Below, in pieces: positions 41,460-51,774 of a stretch of DNA of 64,000 nucleotides; position 1 is the first letter of the stretch; every line of letters begins with the position of its first letter. This DNA comes from Prorocentrum cordatum (Eukaryota; Sar; Dinophyceae; Prorocentrales; Prorocentraceae): positions 86,001-150,000 of the forward strand of contig CAUYUJ010019876.1 of the NCBI GenBank assembly GCA_963575745.1, read 5' to 3'. Position numbers and translations under genes: made by a program. Under the pieces are notes generated by a model that saw only the letters and a list, made by a program, of their open reading frames with translations, ran no database searches and was not told where the DNA came from.

Positions 41460-42962
41460 ATGGGCACCGAGGAAGTTCGGCTGCCTTCGGCGTCCAGCCA
41501 GGCAGTGGTAGAGAGCTATGTTTCCTGCATGACCTCGCAGCTGCCCGCGCACTTCGCCTTCGCCACACTGGCGCCGTGGAGGTCGCCGCAGCGACCCAGC
41601 AGGCTCGCCGCACCAGACTCTGCGCCTGGGGGCCACTGGGATGCAGAGGCGATCGCGTCCCTGGCGTCCGAGTGCACCAGCTTGCTGGTGCCGTGCATAT
41701 TCAAGACGCGATACGAGAAGCGCGTGCTGAAGGCGCTGTTGGAGCAGCTCGAGCCGCACAGTGGCCTCTGCGTGTTTGTGCTGCAGCTGCTCGAGGTCCC
41801 GGGTGAGATGAGCCGGGAGTACGTGCAGGTGGTCATGGCGCGCCACGACGCGCTCTTGGCCGTCGGTGCCAACGCGGTGGTGTTGGATCCGTGTGACGAT
41901 CCAGATTGGCTGCGCCACAAACTCGATCAAGAGCGGGCTTGGTTGGAAGCGAATGCGAAGCGTGCACATTCTATGGTTGCTCCGAACGACGATTATTACC
42001 ATCGCGTGCTGAAGTATCACCACGAGCTGCTATGGGAGGCCGTCCCCAAAGCTCTGATGCCCGAGTTCGACCCCATCGACCGCAACCTTGTGGAGACGAG
42101 CAACATGGTGGGCGGTCACCAGCTGACCAATCGTTTTGGCGCAAGGAGCGGCACCGTATTGCTTGCCGATCGAAGCGAGTCCGAGAAACTTGTCCTCAAG
42201 GTCTACGAAAAATCGGTCTATGTATCTGCTGAAGACCTGGAGTGCATCGATCGCGAATTGCGCTTCTTGAGGGACATGCTGAGGCATCCGCACATCGTCC
42301 GTTGCAGTAACATGCACCATAGCTTCTCCCGGGTGTACTTGGCCCTCGAGTTTGGGGGCATGCAGAATCTGCACCAGCGCCTCCACGACCAGCCCGGGTA
42401 CCGCCTCGACTTGGAGGATGCTGTGGACTGCGCAATGCAGATAGCAGGAGCGCTGGCCTACTGTCACTCACGGGACGTCGTGCACAGACAAGTGTCTCTG
42501 GAGCACATTGTCGCGGATGACCACTCTGAAAAGCTGTTCTGCCGCTTGGTGGATTTCAACCAGGCGGTGTGCTGCCCTGAGTCGACGCCGTCGGTCACGC
42601 CGTGCGGAGACTTGCCGTGCATCGCCCCAGAGGTGGCTCTGGACGAGTGGTACTTTGCCAAGCCTGCGGACTGCTGGAGCCTCGGGGTGGTGCTCCTCGA
42701 GGCCGCTGGGGGCCTGGGCTCGATGAGGCAGGCGGTCGGCTGGCACGAGGAGGCGGAGCTGGAGCCCACCGCCAGAAGGATCAAGAGCTTCTTCCTCCGC
42801 ACCGGCAGCCATGCTCGCGCACTGGCGGTCATGGGCGGCGTGCGCAGCGAGCCAGTGTTGGCCAAGCTGTCCGCGCTCCTCGAGCCGAGGCCCACGGCTC
42901 GGGCGGCCATGGGCGCCATCGCGCAGTCCTCCGCCTCGGAGGGCCCTGAGGGGCCAGAATGA
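41460..42962 (+). CDS. pseudokinase (protein-kinase fold, catalytic residues lost), retroposed
   Basis: The 500-residue frame starts at the first in-frame ATG, 92 bases after the leader relic. Residues 1-200 are helical, with no confident domain (ALLAVGANAVVLDP near 131-144 faintly recalls a receiver fold). A kinase fold follows: FGARSG loop (226-231), Lys247 in LVLKVYE, Glu266 of helix C, the catalytic loop at 342-350, DFN at 365-367, APE at 389-391 and DCWSLGV at 404-410. In the catalytic loop HRD-x-K-x-x-N has become HRQ-V-S-L-E-H, so the catalytic Asp, the Lys and the Asn are gone, and DFG is DFN. Phosphotransfer is very unlikely; a scaffold or regulatory role is inferred. There are no introns, consistent with the upstream leader relic. 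The frame is fully open, suggesting recent insertion or selection. Confidence 0.82.
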   Translation: MGTEEVRLPSASSQAVVESYVSCMTSQLPAHFAFATLAPWRSPQRPSRLAAPDSAPGGHWDAEAIASLASECTSLLVPCIFKTRYEKRVLKALLEQLEPHSGLCVFVLQLLEVPGEMSREYVQVVMARHDALLAVGANAVVLDPCDDPDWLRHKLDQERAWLEANAKRAHSMVAPNDDYYHRVLKYHHELLWEAVPKALMPEFDPIDRNLVETSNMVGGHQLTNRFGARSGTVLLADRSESEKLVLKVYEKSVYVSAEDLECIDRELRFLRDMLRHPHIVRCSNMHHSFSRVYLALEFGGMQNLHQRLHDQPGYRLDLEDAVDCAMQIAGALAYCHSRDVVHRQVSLEHIVADDHSEKLFCRLVDFNQAVCCPESTPSVTPCGDLPCIAPEVALDEWYFAKPADCWSLGVVLLEAAGGLGSMRQAVGWHEEAELEPTARRIKSFFLRTGSHARALAVMGGVRSEPVLAKLSALLEPRPTARAAMGAIAQSSASEGPEGPE

Positions 42963-43735
42963 GGAAAGGCACCGTGACACCGTGAGTTGAGCCTCGCTCC
43001 CTCTCTACTCACTGCGGAGTAGCAGTGCCGTGCCGTGCTCGGCGCACGCTGCGCCCAGTTGCCGACTCGGGTTTCCTTCCGCCCCGTTTCGCTCTTCTCC
43101 CGCTCTTGCCTCCCAGAGGCGGAGCGTTGGCTAGACATGCAAGAGCATGCCCCATCCTCTGCCTGTCTTGTCCTGGCTCCTCGCCGGATGCGGCGACTCC
43201 AGAGCTCGGTGGAGGGGTGAAGCTCGCGGGCGCTGTGGTGCAGACCATCGTTTGCCCGGTGCTCTGCGGGACACGTTTCACCCCCGAGCCGACTGGAGCG
43301 GGGGTGCTCTCTCCGTGTCTTTATCTGGGCCTGGCCCCGCCCATGGCCCCCCCGACGCGAGCGTGAGATCTGGAGGGCACGCCCCCCTCACGCGAGCTTG
43401 ACATTTTGTCACTCAGCTCGAGGCACCGCCTACGACAGCAGCCCCTACGACAACAGCCAAGTCAATAGATTTAGCCTTGCGCCGCTCGTTTGGCTGCTTC
43501 TTAATTAGATGTCCCCTGCGCTCCCCGTAAACCCTGATCATAATGACATGTATTGTTCTGATCTGCCGAGTGATTTCTGATAGGGGTCCATGTCGGATAC
43601 CTGTCGAACTTTTTGTAATGATGTGGATTCCATGGGTCTTGAGTCTTGAGTCTTGAGGCGGAGGAGGAGGAAGGTGAGAAAGAGAAAGAGAAAGAGGAAG
43701 AATGAGGAGGGGGAGGACGTGGAGGAGGAGACCCA
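42963..43735. other. unassigned sequence 3' of the pseudokinase
   Basis: I see no poly-A tract, which a retroposed copy might carry, and no recognised gene. GAGTCTTGAG duplications lie near 43640-43660. Confidence 0.45.
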
Positions 43736-44767
43736 TTAGGGCACGCCGGGCACGCCTGGCGAGATCTGCACAAAAGCATCCACCAGATCCCTCGGAGGCC
43801 AGATGTTGTTGCGAATGTGAGCTCGGCCTGACTCGCTTGTACTGCTGAAAAAATCCCTCGCCACCTCCGCGAGGACTGCCTCAGGCCCCACGTCCACGGG
43901 GCAGGAGGCCCTGTGGGGCTCTCGGCCCACTGCCATCTTTTCAGCTCGCCGGGTTCCCTCACCAGCCGCTGCTGCATGCACATCATGGGTAAGGGGGTCT
44001 GGAGCTCCAAACCAATCCTCGTCGACTCCACATCCTCCTCCTCCTCCTCCTCCTCCTCCTCCTCCGACTCCTCCTAGGCAAGGCGCCGACCCCCCCAGAA
44101 GCGGGGGGCTCCTTCGCGCGCCGCCGTGGGACTTGAGGGCATGCAGCGGTGCCACCCCCCGTCCTGGCCCTGGAAGGCGGTGCTGGGCCCTGGTGGCTCC
44201 GTCGTCTAGCTGCTGGGGGGGGGGGCTGTGGCGCGGTGGCGTGCCGAGGATGCTGGTGCCCGCAGGCACCCCTGGAGGGCCTTCTCCCTCCCCTTTGGGG
44301 CCTGCCTTGGGCGGCGTTTTTCGCCGCCGCATGGACCGGAACCGATTTTTTAGGCGAGTCTGTTCAGGTAGGCTCACGGCTGTAAGCTTGACGTCCCCAG
44401 CGGTTCAGATCAGATCAGATCCGACTCCTCCTCCGACTCCTCGTCCTCCTACCTTGCGAGTGACCCTCGCAGCCTTTTGCCAAGACCAGCCGTTAGCATC
44501 CAGGTAAACATGGGGCGAGTCATGTGGTTTAGCAAAGCTCACGATTAAGCGGGCGAACCGCCAGCAAGTGGATCCATTCTGGCCATCCGTGAAGTAAACA
44601 CGGCGGTGATCCAAGTGGGCTGCGCTGGGTCCTTCTCGCGCGCGAGCCCAGCGATTTTTTTTTCGAACTGCCCGCAGTTTTCGCGCGGATCGACTCCGCG
44701 CGGACGGCGGACCCTCTTCATGCGGCGTTTTTCGCCGTCGCATGAACCGGAACCATTTTAGGCGAGT
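43736..44767 (-). CDS. two-exon (at least) gene with duplicated exon start, function unknown
   Basis: The inferred exon 44767-44453 (105 codons) begins TRLKWFRFMRRRKTP and ends NGWSWQKAARVTRK. A 93-bp intron (44360-44452) with GTAGGAGG...CTGAACAG borders follows. The next exon (44359 down to a TAA at 43736) begins TRLKNRFRSMRRRKTPPK and stays open for 207 codons, through a Gly run and then DEDWFGAPDPLTHDVH. Both boundaries are phase 0, so the frame is continuous. The protein is basic at each exon start and has a Trp/Phe-rich middle (VYFTDGQNGSTCWRF). No family is recognised. Part of the terminal exon (GGA run, about 44035-44065) could instead be an intron. Confidence 0.45.
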
Positions 44768-44905
44768 CTGTTCAGGTAGGCTCACGGCTGTAAGCTTGAC
44801 GTCCCCAGCGGTTCAGATCAGATCAGATCCGACTCCTCCTCAGACTCCTCGTCCTCCTACCTCCTGTGACCCTCGCAGCCTTTTGCCAAGACCAGCCGTA
44901 CGCGC
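44310..44905. repeat. tandem duplication, unit about 405 bp, spanning exon start and intron
   Basis: 44312-44485 and 44715-44890 share the exon start, the complete 93-bp intron (including GATCAGATCAGATC) and the preceding exon end (GGCTGCGAGGGTCAC on the minus strand). The upstream copy has lost two bases at its exon end. Confidence 0.75.
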
Positions 44906-45099
44906 AGCCAAGACCAGCCGCCGCAAGAGCTGCCGGTAGCGACAGCGACATGCAGAAACCTCGTGATTTGGATTCAACGGCCAGGTATCGAAAAAAAAAA
45001 ACACCGCGAATCCACGTAGCTGTCGCGCCCTGACAGTCCTACATCGTACCCAAACGCCATGACGTCAACCATATAATCCTTGAGCCTGCTACGAACTCT

Positions 45100-45500
45100 T
45101 AAGACGAATGTGCGCGGCGCTGAGGCGAGAACCACATTTTGAGAAGGAGCCGCCCTCCATCCGTGAAGCCCTTGCGAACTTTTATAAGACGATATGCGCG
45201 GCGCTGAGGCGAGAACCACATTTTGAAAGCTGCCCGCCCGCCACCCGTTCAATCTTTGCAAACTTTTACAAGGCGAATGTGCGCGGCGCTAAGGCGGGAA
45301 CCACATTTTGAAACTCGCCCGCCCTCCATCCGTGAAGTTCTTGCAACCTTTTATGACAAACGTGCGCGGCGCTACTGCGCGAGCCACATTCGACAACGAC
45401 CCGCCCTCAACCTGTGAAACTGTAGCAACCTTCGAACGTATGTGCGCGGCGCTGAAGCGAGATCCCTATCTGGAAAACCGCCCGACCTCCATCCGTAAGG
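45100..45500. repeat. 84-bp tandem array (GTGCGCGGCGCTGAGG)
   Basis: Five units have period 80-85 bp, starting near 45110, 45194, 45279, 45362 and 45442. Each contains TGCGCGGCGCT, GAACCACATTTTGA and CCGCCCTCCATCCGTGAAG. Confidence 0.9.
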
Positions 45501-45599
45501 ATCTTATATGATGGAGAAGTCTCAGGCGGACCGCCCAGCCCGCCCCACTGACACGTCTCGGAGTGCTAAAGGGAGGCATCATGCATAATCACAAGGGGT

Positions 45600-46212
45600 G
45601 GGAGGAGGAGGATGAGGAGGAGAACGAGGAGAACGAGGTTGAGGACGAGGACGAGCGTGAGCAGAACACGGACTAAGACGACGATGAGGATGATCATCAG
45701 AAAATTTGGGATGCTGACGACGATGACAATGACGACAACGCCGATGACGACTACGATGAGGATGGTGATGATGAGGGTGATGGTGATGGTGATGCTGCTG
45801 CTGCTGATGCTGATTCTAATTATGATGGAGCGGATGATGCTGATGATGGTGATGATGCGAACGATATTGGTAATTGTGATGCTGATGGTGCTGCTGCTGA
45901 CAATGCTGACGATGATGGTGATTGATGATTGATGGGGTGATGCTGGTGATGCTGACGACGACGATGATCATGCTGCTGATGATGCTGATGATCATGTTGT
46001 TGATGTTGATGCTGATTCTTATGACGACGACGATGTTGATGCTGATAACAATGATGACCATGAGGAGGAGTATGACAACCATGACGATGATGATAGGACG
46101 ACGATGACGGTGATCTTGATGGCGATGATGATGCTGCTGCTGCTTCTGCTGCTGATGATGACGATGATGATGGCAATGGTCATGATCATGTTGCTACTGC
46201 TGCTGTTGTTGG

Positions 46213-46273
<61 letters not shown>

Positions 46274-46420
46274 CATGATGATAATGATCATAGGGAGGGT
46301 GGTAATGGTGACGGTGATGGTGATGGTTGTGGCGGTGCTGCTGCTGCTGCTGCTGATGGTTAGGTGTATTAGTGATGGTGATGCTGGTGCTGCTGCTGCT
46401 GCTGAAGGTGTATTTCCCCA
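45600..46420. repeat. GAT/GAC/GCT trinucleotide region
   Basis: Compound trinucleotide repeats occur, mainly GATGAT, GACGAT and CTGCTG, with the purest GAT run at about 46240-46272. Long poly-acidic, poly-Met and poly-Ser frames are artefacts. Confidence 0.9.
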
Positions 46421-46479
46421 ATCAGAGCTTGCCTCTGTAGGGGTCCTAGCGGATTAAAGGATTAGGTGAGAGGTGCGGC

Positions 46480-46660
46480 CGATTCGGTGGCCGGGTCCGG
46501 GTGCCCGGGTGCCCGGGTGCCCGGCGGTGCCCGGGTGGCCGGTGAGGTGCGTGGCCGATTTCGGTGGCCGGGCCCGGGTGCCCGGGTGCCCGGGTGCCCG
46601 GGGTACCCAATAGCCCAATAGCATATAGCCCAATAGCCCAATAGCCCTATAGTTTTATAG
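46480..46660. repeat. GGTGCCCGG array followed by CAATAGCCC array
   Basis: A GC-only minisatellite (GGGTGCCC units, 46490-46600) passes directly into a 9-bp unit CAATAGCCC (46607-46650). Confidence 0.85.
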
Positions 46661-46900
46661 CCCTACTTCATCGATTTTGGGGTTGTGGCGTTTATAACCA
46701 GGTTTGTAAGGAACTTATAATCAAGTTTAGCGTCACGCCTATAAGTATAATTATAACTCGACTTATAGCGTCATAACTTTTTATATCTTTTCATATCTTT
46801 TTCGTAACTTTTCATATCTTTTTCATAACTGTCATAACTTTTTGACAATTGTTCATAACTTTTCATAACTTTTTCATAACTTTTCATAACTTTTCAACGT
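46661..46900. repeat. AT-rich island with TTTTCATAACTT repeats
   Basis: This is a sharp drop in GC relative to the rest of the window. ATAACTTTTCATATC-type units of 11-13 bp are repeated from about 46765 to 46890. No gene is seen. Confidence 0.8.
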
Positions 46901-47251
46901 ACTTGTCCCTCCCACCCTGCGCACGGCGAGCCGCTGCGCAGGGTTTCCAGACCCTATAGAAGTGTTGCCTCAGACTCAGTCATATTCATCGATCGAATTC
47001 GGATTCGATGGCAATTCGCATTCAGACTCAAATCACACTCAGACTCAAATCGAGATCCACATTTTCACCAGGGCGCATGTGCGGGCAGAGCCTCCCCAAT
47101 CCGTCAAACCCATGCAATTGACGGCTAAACACATGCGAGCGCCCAACAGCGGCCTGAGAGGCCTCAAAATAGTGAGTAGTTGTCTGGTTCCTTCTCCTCC
47201 TCCTCCGTTACTCCTCCCCCTTCCACACTGGCTGGGGCCCACCGCGCGGAT

Positions 47252-48389
47252 CTACCATCCGCTGCGCAGCTGGCGCGCGAGGGCGGCCCACGCGCTAGGG
47301 CCGTCCACCGCCCACGAGTACGCCTGATCGACGCGGTTCCCGTTCTTCAGCACACGCCACTTGCGCGACGCGACCGACGTGTAGATTTTGTAATCCTTGA
47401 AACCACCAATGCCACCACCATGGGCATATCGGAGGCATATCGGAGCCCATTATATCACCCCTAGCTGTCATCATCATCGCCATCGCCATCGTATTCATCA
47501 TCAACAACATTATCTCCAACATTATCACCCCCATCATCATCATCGTCGTCATCCTCATTACGTAAGGGGGCGGCGGAACGCACGCACGAAGTGCCCCGCA
47601 CGTCTTGGGCGCCTCGTTGGTCTTCGGGATCCCTGGGTACGCCAAGCTCTTGAGCGCCACGGGCGCGACCCTGGCCTTGTCCGTCTTCTTGACCTTCTTC
47701 TCGCCAGAGCCCGTCTTGTCCTGCTTGTCTTTCTTGGCCTTCATCGGGGTGGTCACCGCGGCCGCGGCCGCGGGGCGCCGCATGGCGGGCCCCTTCTGGC
47801 CGCCGCCACCCTGGGGACAATTAGACGAAACGCAGGCGGGTGGCAGGAGGAGGAAGAGGAGGAACGGCGGTGCTCGGAGCGGTATCTTTGCAGCTCCGAG
47901 GGGTTCGCTCGAGCGGACCCCCGTCGGAGCGCGGGGGGGGGATAAGGGAAGAGGAGGAGAGCGGGGGAGGAGGAGGAGGAGGAGGAGGAGGAGGAGGAGG
48001 AGAAGGAGGAGGAGGGAGGGAGGGGGAGGGGGGGAGAGGGATGGGGGAGGATCTAATATTGTTTAGCCCCCCGTCGAAAGCGAGAGAAACTCCCAGGGGT
48101 CGAAAGCGAGAGAACTTCCAGGAGGAGGGCCGGTTTAGCTCCCCAGGGGGGGGGGGGGTCAGGGCCTAAATCGGCACCGTTTTAGCGTCTGACCTCCCCC
48201 GCGGGCAAAATTCTGCAACGCCCCGTGAAACGGATCTCCTCCTCCTCCTCCTCCTCCTCCTTCTCTCCTCCCCCCCCTCCTCCTTTGGGAGCACTCGGCC
48301 TTGGCGCCCAGCACGGCGTCCCAGTGCTTCTCCATCTTCGCGAGCGAGGCCGCGCGCGCCTTCTTGCCGCCGCCCGCTCCTCTTGGCAT
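47252..48389 (-). CDS. three-exon gene for a 160-aa Lys-rich protein
   Basis: Inferred exons are 48389-48300 (30 codons, starts MPRGAGGGKKARAAS), 47810-47562 (83 codons) and 47395-47252 (47 codons plus TAG). All junctions are phase 0. Intron 1 is GC-AG: CCAAG/GC...TTGTCCCCAG/GG. Intron 2 is GT-AG: TAC/GTAATG...TTTCAAG/GA. Non-GT donors are known to be common in dinoflagellates. The middle exon is basic (PMKAKKDKQDKTGSGEKKVKK). The last is compact, with DYKIYTSVASRKWRVLKNG and SWAVDGPSAWAALARQL, resembling a small folded module. Nuclear or nucleic-acid-binding function is only a guess from charge. Both introns are filled with simple repeats (GGA and TCC; GAT/GAC). Confidence 0.6.
47396..47561 (-). 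other. intron 2 of the 160-aa gene, GAT/GAC microsatellite
   Basis: The 166-bp intron has a GTAATG donor and TTTCAAG acceptor. Its first two thirds are GAT/GAC simple repeat. Confidence 0.5.
47811..48299 (-). other. intron 1 of the 160-aa gene, GC-AG, carrying a dispersed repeat
   Basis: The 489-bp intron is made of GGA and TCC arrays plus the dispersed repeat at about 48120-48240, which occurs again in reverse orientation at 56108-56240. Confidence 0.5.
48120..48240 (+). repeat. dispersed repeat (TCAGGGCCTAAATCGG...TTTTAGCGTCTG), copy 1
   Basis: Over about 115 bp it matches the reverse complement of 56108-56240. Shared blocks are TTTAGCTCCCCAGGGGGG, GTCAGGGCCTAAATCGG, CGTTTTAGCGTCTG and AAATTCTGCAACG. 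This copy lies within an inferred intron. Confidence 0.75.
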
Positions 48390-48535
48390 GGAAGGGGCGA
48401 GGGGTTCGAGGTTTGAGGTGTGAGGTTTATGTTTGAGGATTTTCCCCATATCCTAAGATGGGGTTCTTGTTATTACGTGGACGCCTCCTACTCCCTCTCC
48501 TTCTCCCTCTTCCTCTTTCCTCCTCCCCTCCTGTC

Positions 48536-48890
48536 GGACTTACTCATGCTCAGACTTGCTCATTCTCAGACTTACTCATACACAGACTTACTCATACTCA
48601 GACTTACTCATACTCAGACCTACCCATACTCAGACTTACTCACACTCAGACATCTTCATATACAGAATTACTCATACACAGACTTACTCTCACCCAGACG
48701 TACTCATACACAGGCTCACTCATACCCAGACTTACTCATACACAGTATTAGTCATACTCAGACTTACTCATACCCAGACGTACACATACACAGACTTTCT
48801 CATACACAGACCTACTCATACCCAGACTTACTCATACGCAGACTTACTCATACACAGACTTACTCATACTCAGGCATACTCATATTCAGC
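48536..48890. repeat. 16-bp array (ACTTACTCATACACAG)
   Basis: About 22 copies, with ACAC/ACTC/ACCC variants. The matching array is at 61839-62170. Confidence 0.92.
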
Positions 48891-49742
48891 ACCCCTAAGG
48901 GGAGCCGCCAGGGGTGGTTGCACGGGCTCGTTCGCGGCCATTTTGTGGGGATGTCTCAGGCGGTTTGCTTGTTTCTGGGCCCACCATCCTTCGCTTGGAG
49001 AGCAGATTGTGAGGATGTCTCAGGCGGGGCGCTGGTTTCAGCACCCCTAATGGGAGCCGCCAGGGGTGGTTGCACGAGCTCGTTCGCTGCCATTTTGTGG
49101 GGATGTCTCAGGCTGTTTGCTTGTTTCTGGGCTCAACATCCTTCGCTTGGAGAGCAGATTGCGAGGATGTCTCAGGCGGGGCGCTGGTTTTAGCACCCCT
49201 AAGGGGAGCCGCCAGGGGTGGTTGCACGGGCTCGTTCGCTGCCATTTTGTGGGGATGTCTCAGGCGGTTTGCTTGTTTCTGGGCTCAACATCCTTCGCTT
49301 GGAGAGCAGATTGTGAGGATGTCTCAGGCGGGGCGCTGGTTTCAGCACCCCTAAGGGGAGCCGCCAGGGGTGGTTGCACGGGCTCGTTCGCTGCCATTTT
49401 GTGGGGATGTCTCAGGCGGTTTGCTTGTTGCTGTGCTCAACATCCTTCGCTTGGATAGCAGATTGTGAGGATGTCTCAGGCGGGGCGCTGGTTTCAGCAC
49501 CTAATGGGAGCCGCCAGGGGTGGTTGCACGGGCTCGTCTGTGCAATTTTGTGGGGGTGTCTCAGGCGGTTTGCTTGTTTCTGGGCTCAACATCCTTCGCT
49601 TGGAGAGCAGATTGTGACGATGTCTCAAGCGGGGCGCTGGTTGCAGCACCCCTATAGGGAGCCGCCAAGGGTGGTTGCACGGGCACGTTCGCGGCCATAT
49701 TGTGGGGATGTTTCAGGCGGTTCGCTTGTTTCTGGGCTCAAC
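48891..49742. repeat. 152-bp satellite with two hairpin cores per unit
   Basis: Five and a half units carry TTCAGCACCCCTAAGGGGAG, GGATGTCTCAGGCGGTTTGC and GGATGTCTCAGGCGGGGCGC. The matching array is at 62174-63030. Confidence 0.92.
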
Positions 49743-50513
49743 AGGGAGTGAAATGACAGGAACGAGGATGAGGAGGAGGAACAAGAGGAGGAGGGGGAGG
49801 CGGGGGATCGCGAGGAAGGGCATGGGGGTGCGGAGGGGGAGGGGGAGCAGGAGGATAAGGAGGAGGAGCAGGAGCAGGAGAAGGGATGGGGGCGGAGGAA
49901 CAGGAGGAGGAGGAGGAGGAGTGAGCTTTGCTCGAAGGTCCTTGGCGCGAGCAGAACGTTTGTTCCGAAGCCCAGGACACACATATATATACATATATAT
50001 ATATATATATGATATATGCATTCATAGAAGGTGACTGCGAGGGGGGGGGGGGGGCTGTGGTTATGCGCGGGTTCGTTGGAATGCTCACCGCGGCACTATC
50101 CTCCAACATGACATGCACGTATGGCCTTGTGTGGCTAACGCTCGTCTTGCATATCCCACTGCCAACTATCCTACAACATATGCACATGTGGGAAGCTCCA
50201 AAGCTAACACAGGCTGAAAAGGGGAAGGCCTGGCAGCTGAGAGAGGGGGGGAATAAAAGAGGAAGAGGCTCGCATTCAACCGTACTCAAAGCTCACTCTG
50301 ACTCATGCGCAATCACTCGCATTAGGGGTCACTCGTCTTCGTATGCCCTGTCGCCCACGTGGACGCGCCATTGTAGTCGACCGCTCATGAACAGACGCTC
50401 ACCACGGCATGACATAAAACATGAGATGCACACATGGGGAGCTCCACGCAGTGAGTAATTTGTTTAGGACGAGGAGGAGGAGGAGGAGGAGAAGGAGGGG
50501 AGGGATGAGGAGA

Positions 50514-51774
50514 TCAGGAGAGGGTGGCGGAGGCCAATCGTCCTGTCACGCTCACGGCCTCGGCCGCCTCCTCGTCGACGGCGGCGTCCGTGAGAGCGAG
50601 CTGCTGCGCACCTGCAGGCGGAGCGCCTGCGGGCGGGGCGCCTGCGAGAGGGGCGCCTGCAGGCGGTGCGCCGGCGGGCGGGGCGCTCGCGGGCAGCGCG
50701 GCCAGGTGCTGGTTCGCGTAGGCGTAGTACGTGTTGCCCTGGATCGCGGCCCTCGGCTCCTGCCACGGCCGATCCGTGGGGCTGTCGTACTCGATGGCCT
50801 GCTGCACGCGAAGGCCGAGCGCTGACCCCGACCTGCGCACGGACTGCCTCGTCAGCGGCGGCCTGTGCGTGCCGTGCGACCTCCTGCACGGCAGGTAGCT
50901 CTTGATCGCGTTGAGCTTCACCACGTCCAAGGGGCATGGGAACTCAGGATGGTCCGCCGAGAAGGCCGCCTGGTACACGTTTGGGAACCTGGCGTGAAGC
51001 TCGGCAGGCGTGTTCGGGAACGCATCCACGACGTCATGGCGAGGCCTGCGCCACCGACCTCGAAGCATGACGATCTGCGTGTTCAGCTCCATTTTGCGCT
51101 CCAGGGCCGTGGGGCCGTCTGGCTCTGGCAACTGGTCAGGTGGAGTGCGGGCGCAGAGGTAGATCGCGTACATGTCGCGGAGCACTGGCTCGGACGGGCG
51201 CATGAGCCCGAGCTGGTCGCACCTGTGGGCGATCGCTCTCGTCGCGTCTGGGTTCCACAGCTTGGTGTGGTCCGCGTGCACCTCCCACAAATCCTTGCTC
51301 GTGAAATTCTGGAAGGCTGGGCACTTTTGGTTGAAGACCTCCGCTCCACCAGCGCCTCCACGCCCGCGACCGCCCGTGCCGCGGGGCATGCCGCCAGCGA
51401 CGGCCACCTGCGGTCGGGATCGCTGTCGTCTTCGTCGCCGTCATCGTCGTCGTCGCCAGGGCCGTCGTCGTCGGCGGCGTCGCTGCTGCCAGGGCCGTCG
51501 TCGCCACGTTCGTGGTCGTCGTCACTTGGTGGCCGACGGCCTTCCCATGCACGAGGGCGCCAAAGTAGGACTTGTCCTGGACGGTGAACTGGCTCCCGCG
51601 AATGTCCTGCATGATCGCGGTGGCTTCGGAGAGGGTAATCGGGCCGCTGCGCCTCACGGCGTCGGAGATCATGTTCTTGGCCTCGGCCGTGGCGTCGACC
51701 CCGATGCTCCTGCTCGTGGCGACGTGCTCGATGATCAGCTTGCAGTTGTCGACCAGCGTGTTGACTGCAGCCAT
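50514..51774 (-). CDS. two-exon gene for a 380-aa protein of unknown function
   Basis: Exon 1 (51774-51526, 83 codons) starts MAAVNTLVDNCKLIIEHVAT and ends ALVHGKAVGHQ. Exon 2 (51407-50514) starts VAVAGGMPRGTGG and continues for 297 codons to TGA. The 118-bp intron between them has GTGACG and CCGACCGCAG borders, is phase 0 and not a multiple of three, and is an ACGACGGCCCTGGC-type repeat. Exon 2 has a Gly/Arg-rich stretch, then a folded-looking region (VFNQKCPAFQNFTSKDLWEV, MYAIYLCARTPPDQLPEP), then five AGAPP repeats near the C-terminus. No family is recognised. ATG 51774 was chosen because GC-rich UTR-like sequence without coding character lies upstream. Confidence 0.6.

Larger units (their letters stand above)
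48444..50457 (+). mobile_element. 2-kb repeat element, copy 1
   Basis: It is the near-duplicate of 61748-63738, sharing both ends (CCCCATATC.TAAGATGGGG at the left, GGGGAGCTCCACGCAGTGAGTA at the right) and all internal parts in the same order. These are a CT-rich start, a 16-bp array, a 152-bp array, a GGA block, an AT microsatellite and about 430 bp of unique tail. The flanks differ completely, which shows a mobile or separately inserted unit rather than a chromosome-scale duplication. No coding region is found and target duplications could not be fixed. Confidence 0.8.

Noticed and set aside
41294-41806. 170-codon plus-strand frame overlapping the pseudokinase start
   Set aside because: It is out of frame with the kinase motifs and has no recognisable content.
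48420-49193. Tyr/Thr/Leu-rich 257-codon frame through the 16-bp and 152-bp arrays
   Set aside because: It is pure repeat translation. The unit lengths (16 and 152) are not multiples of three.
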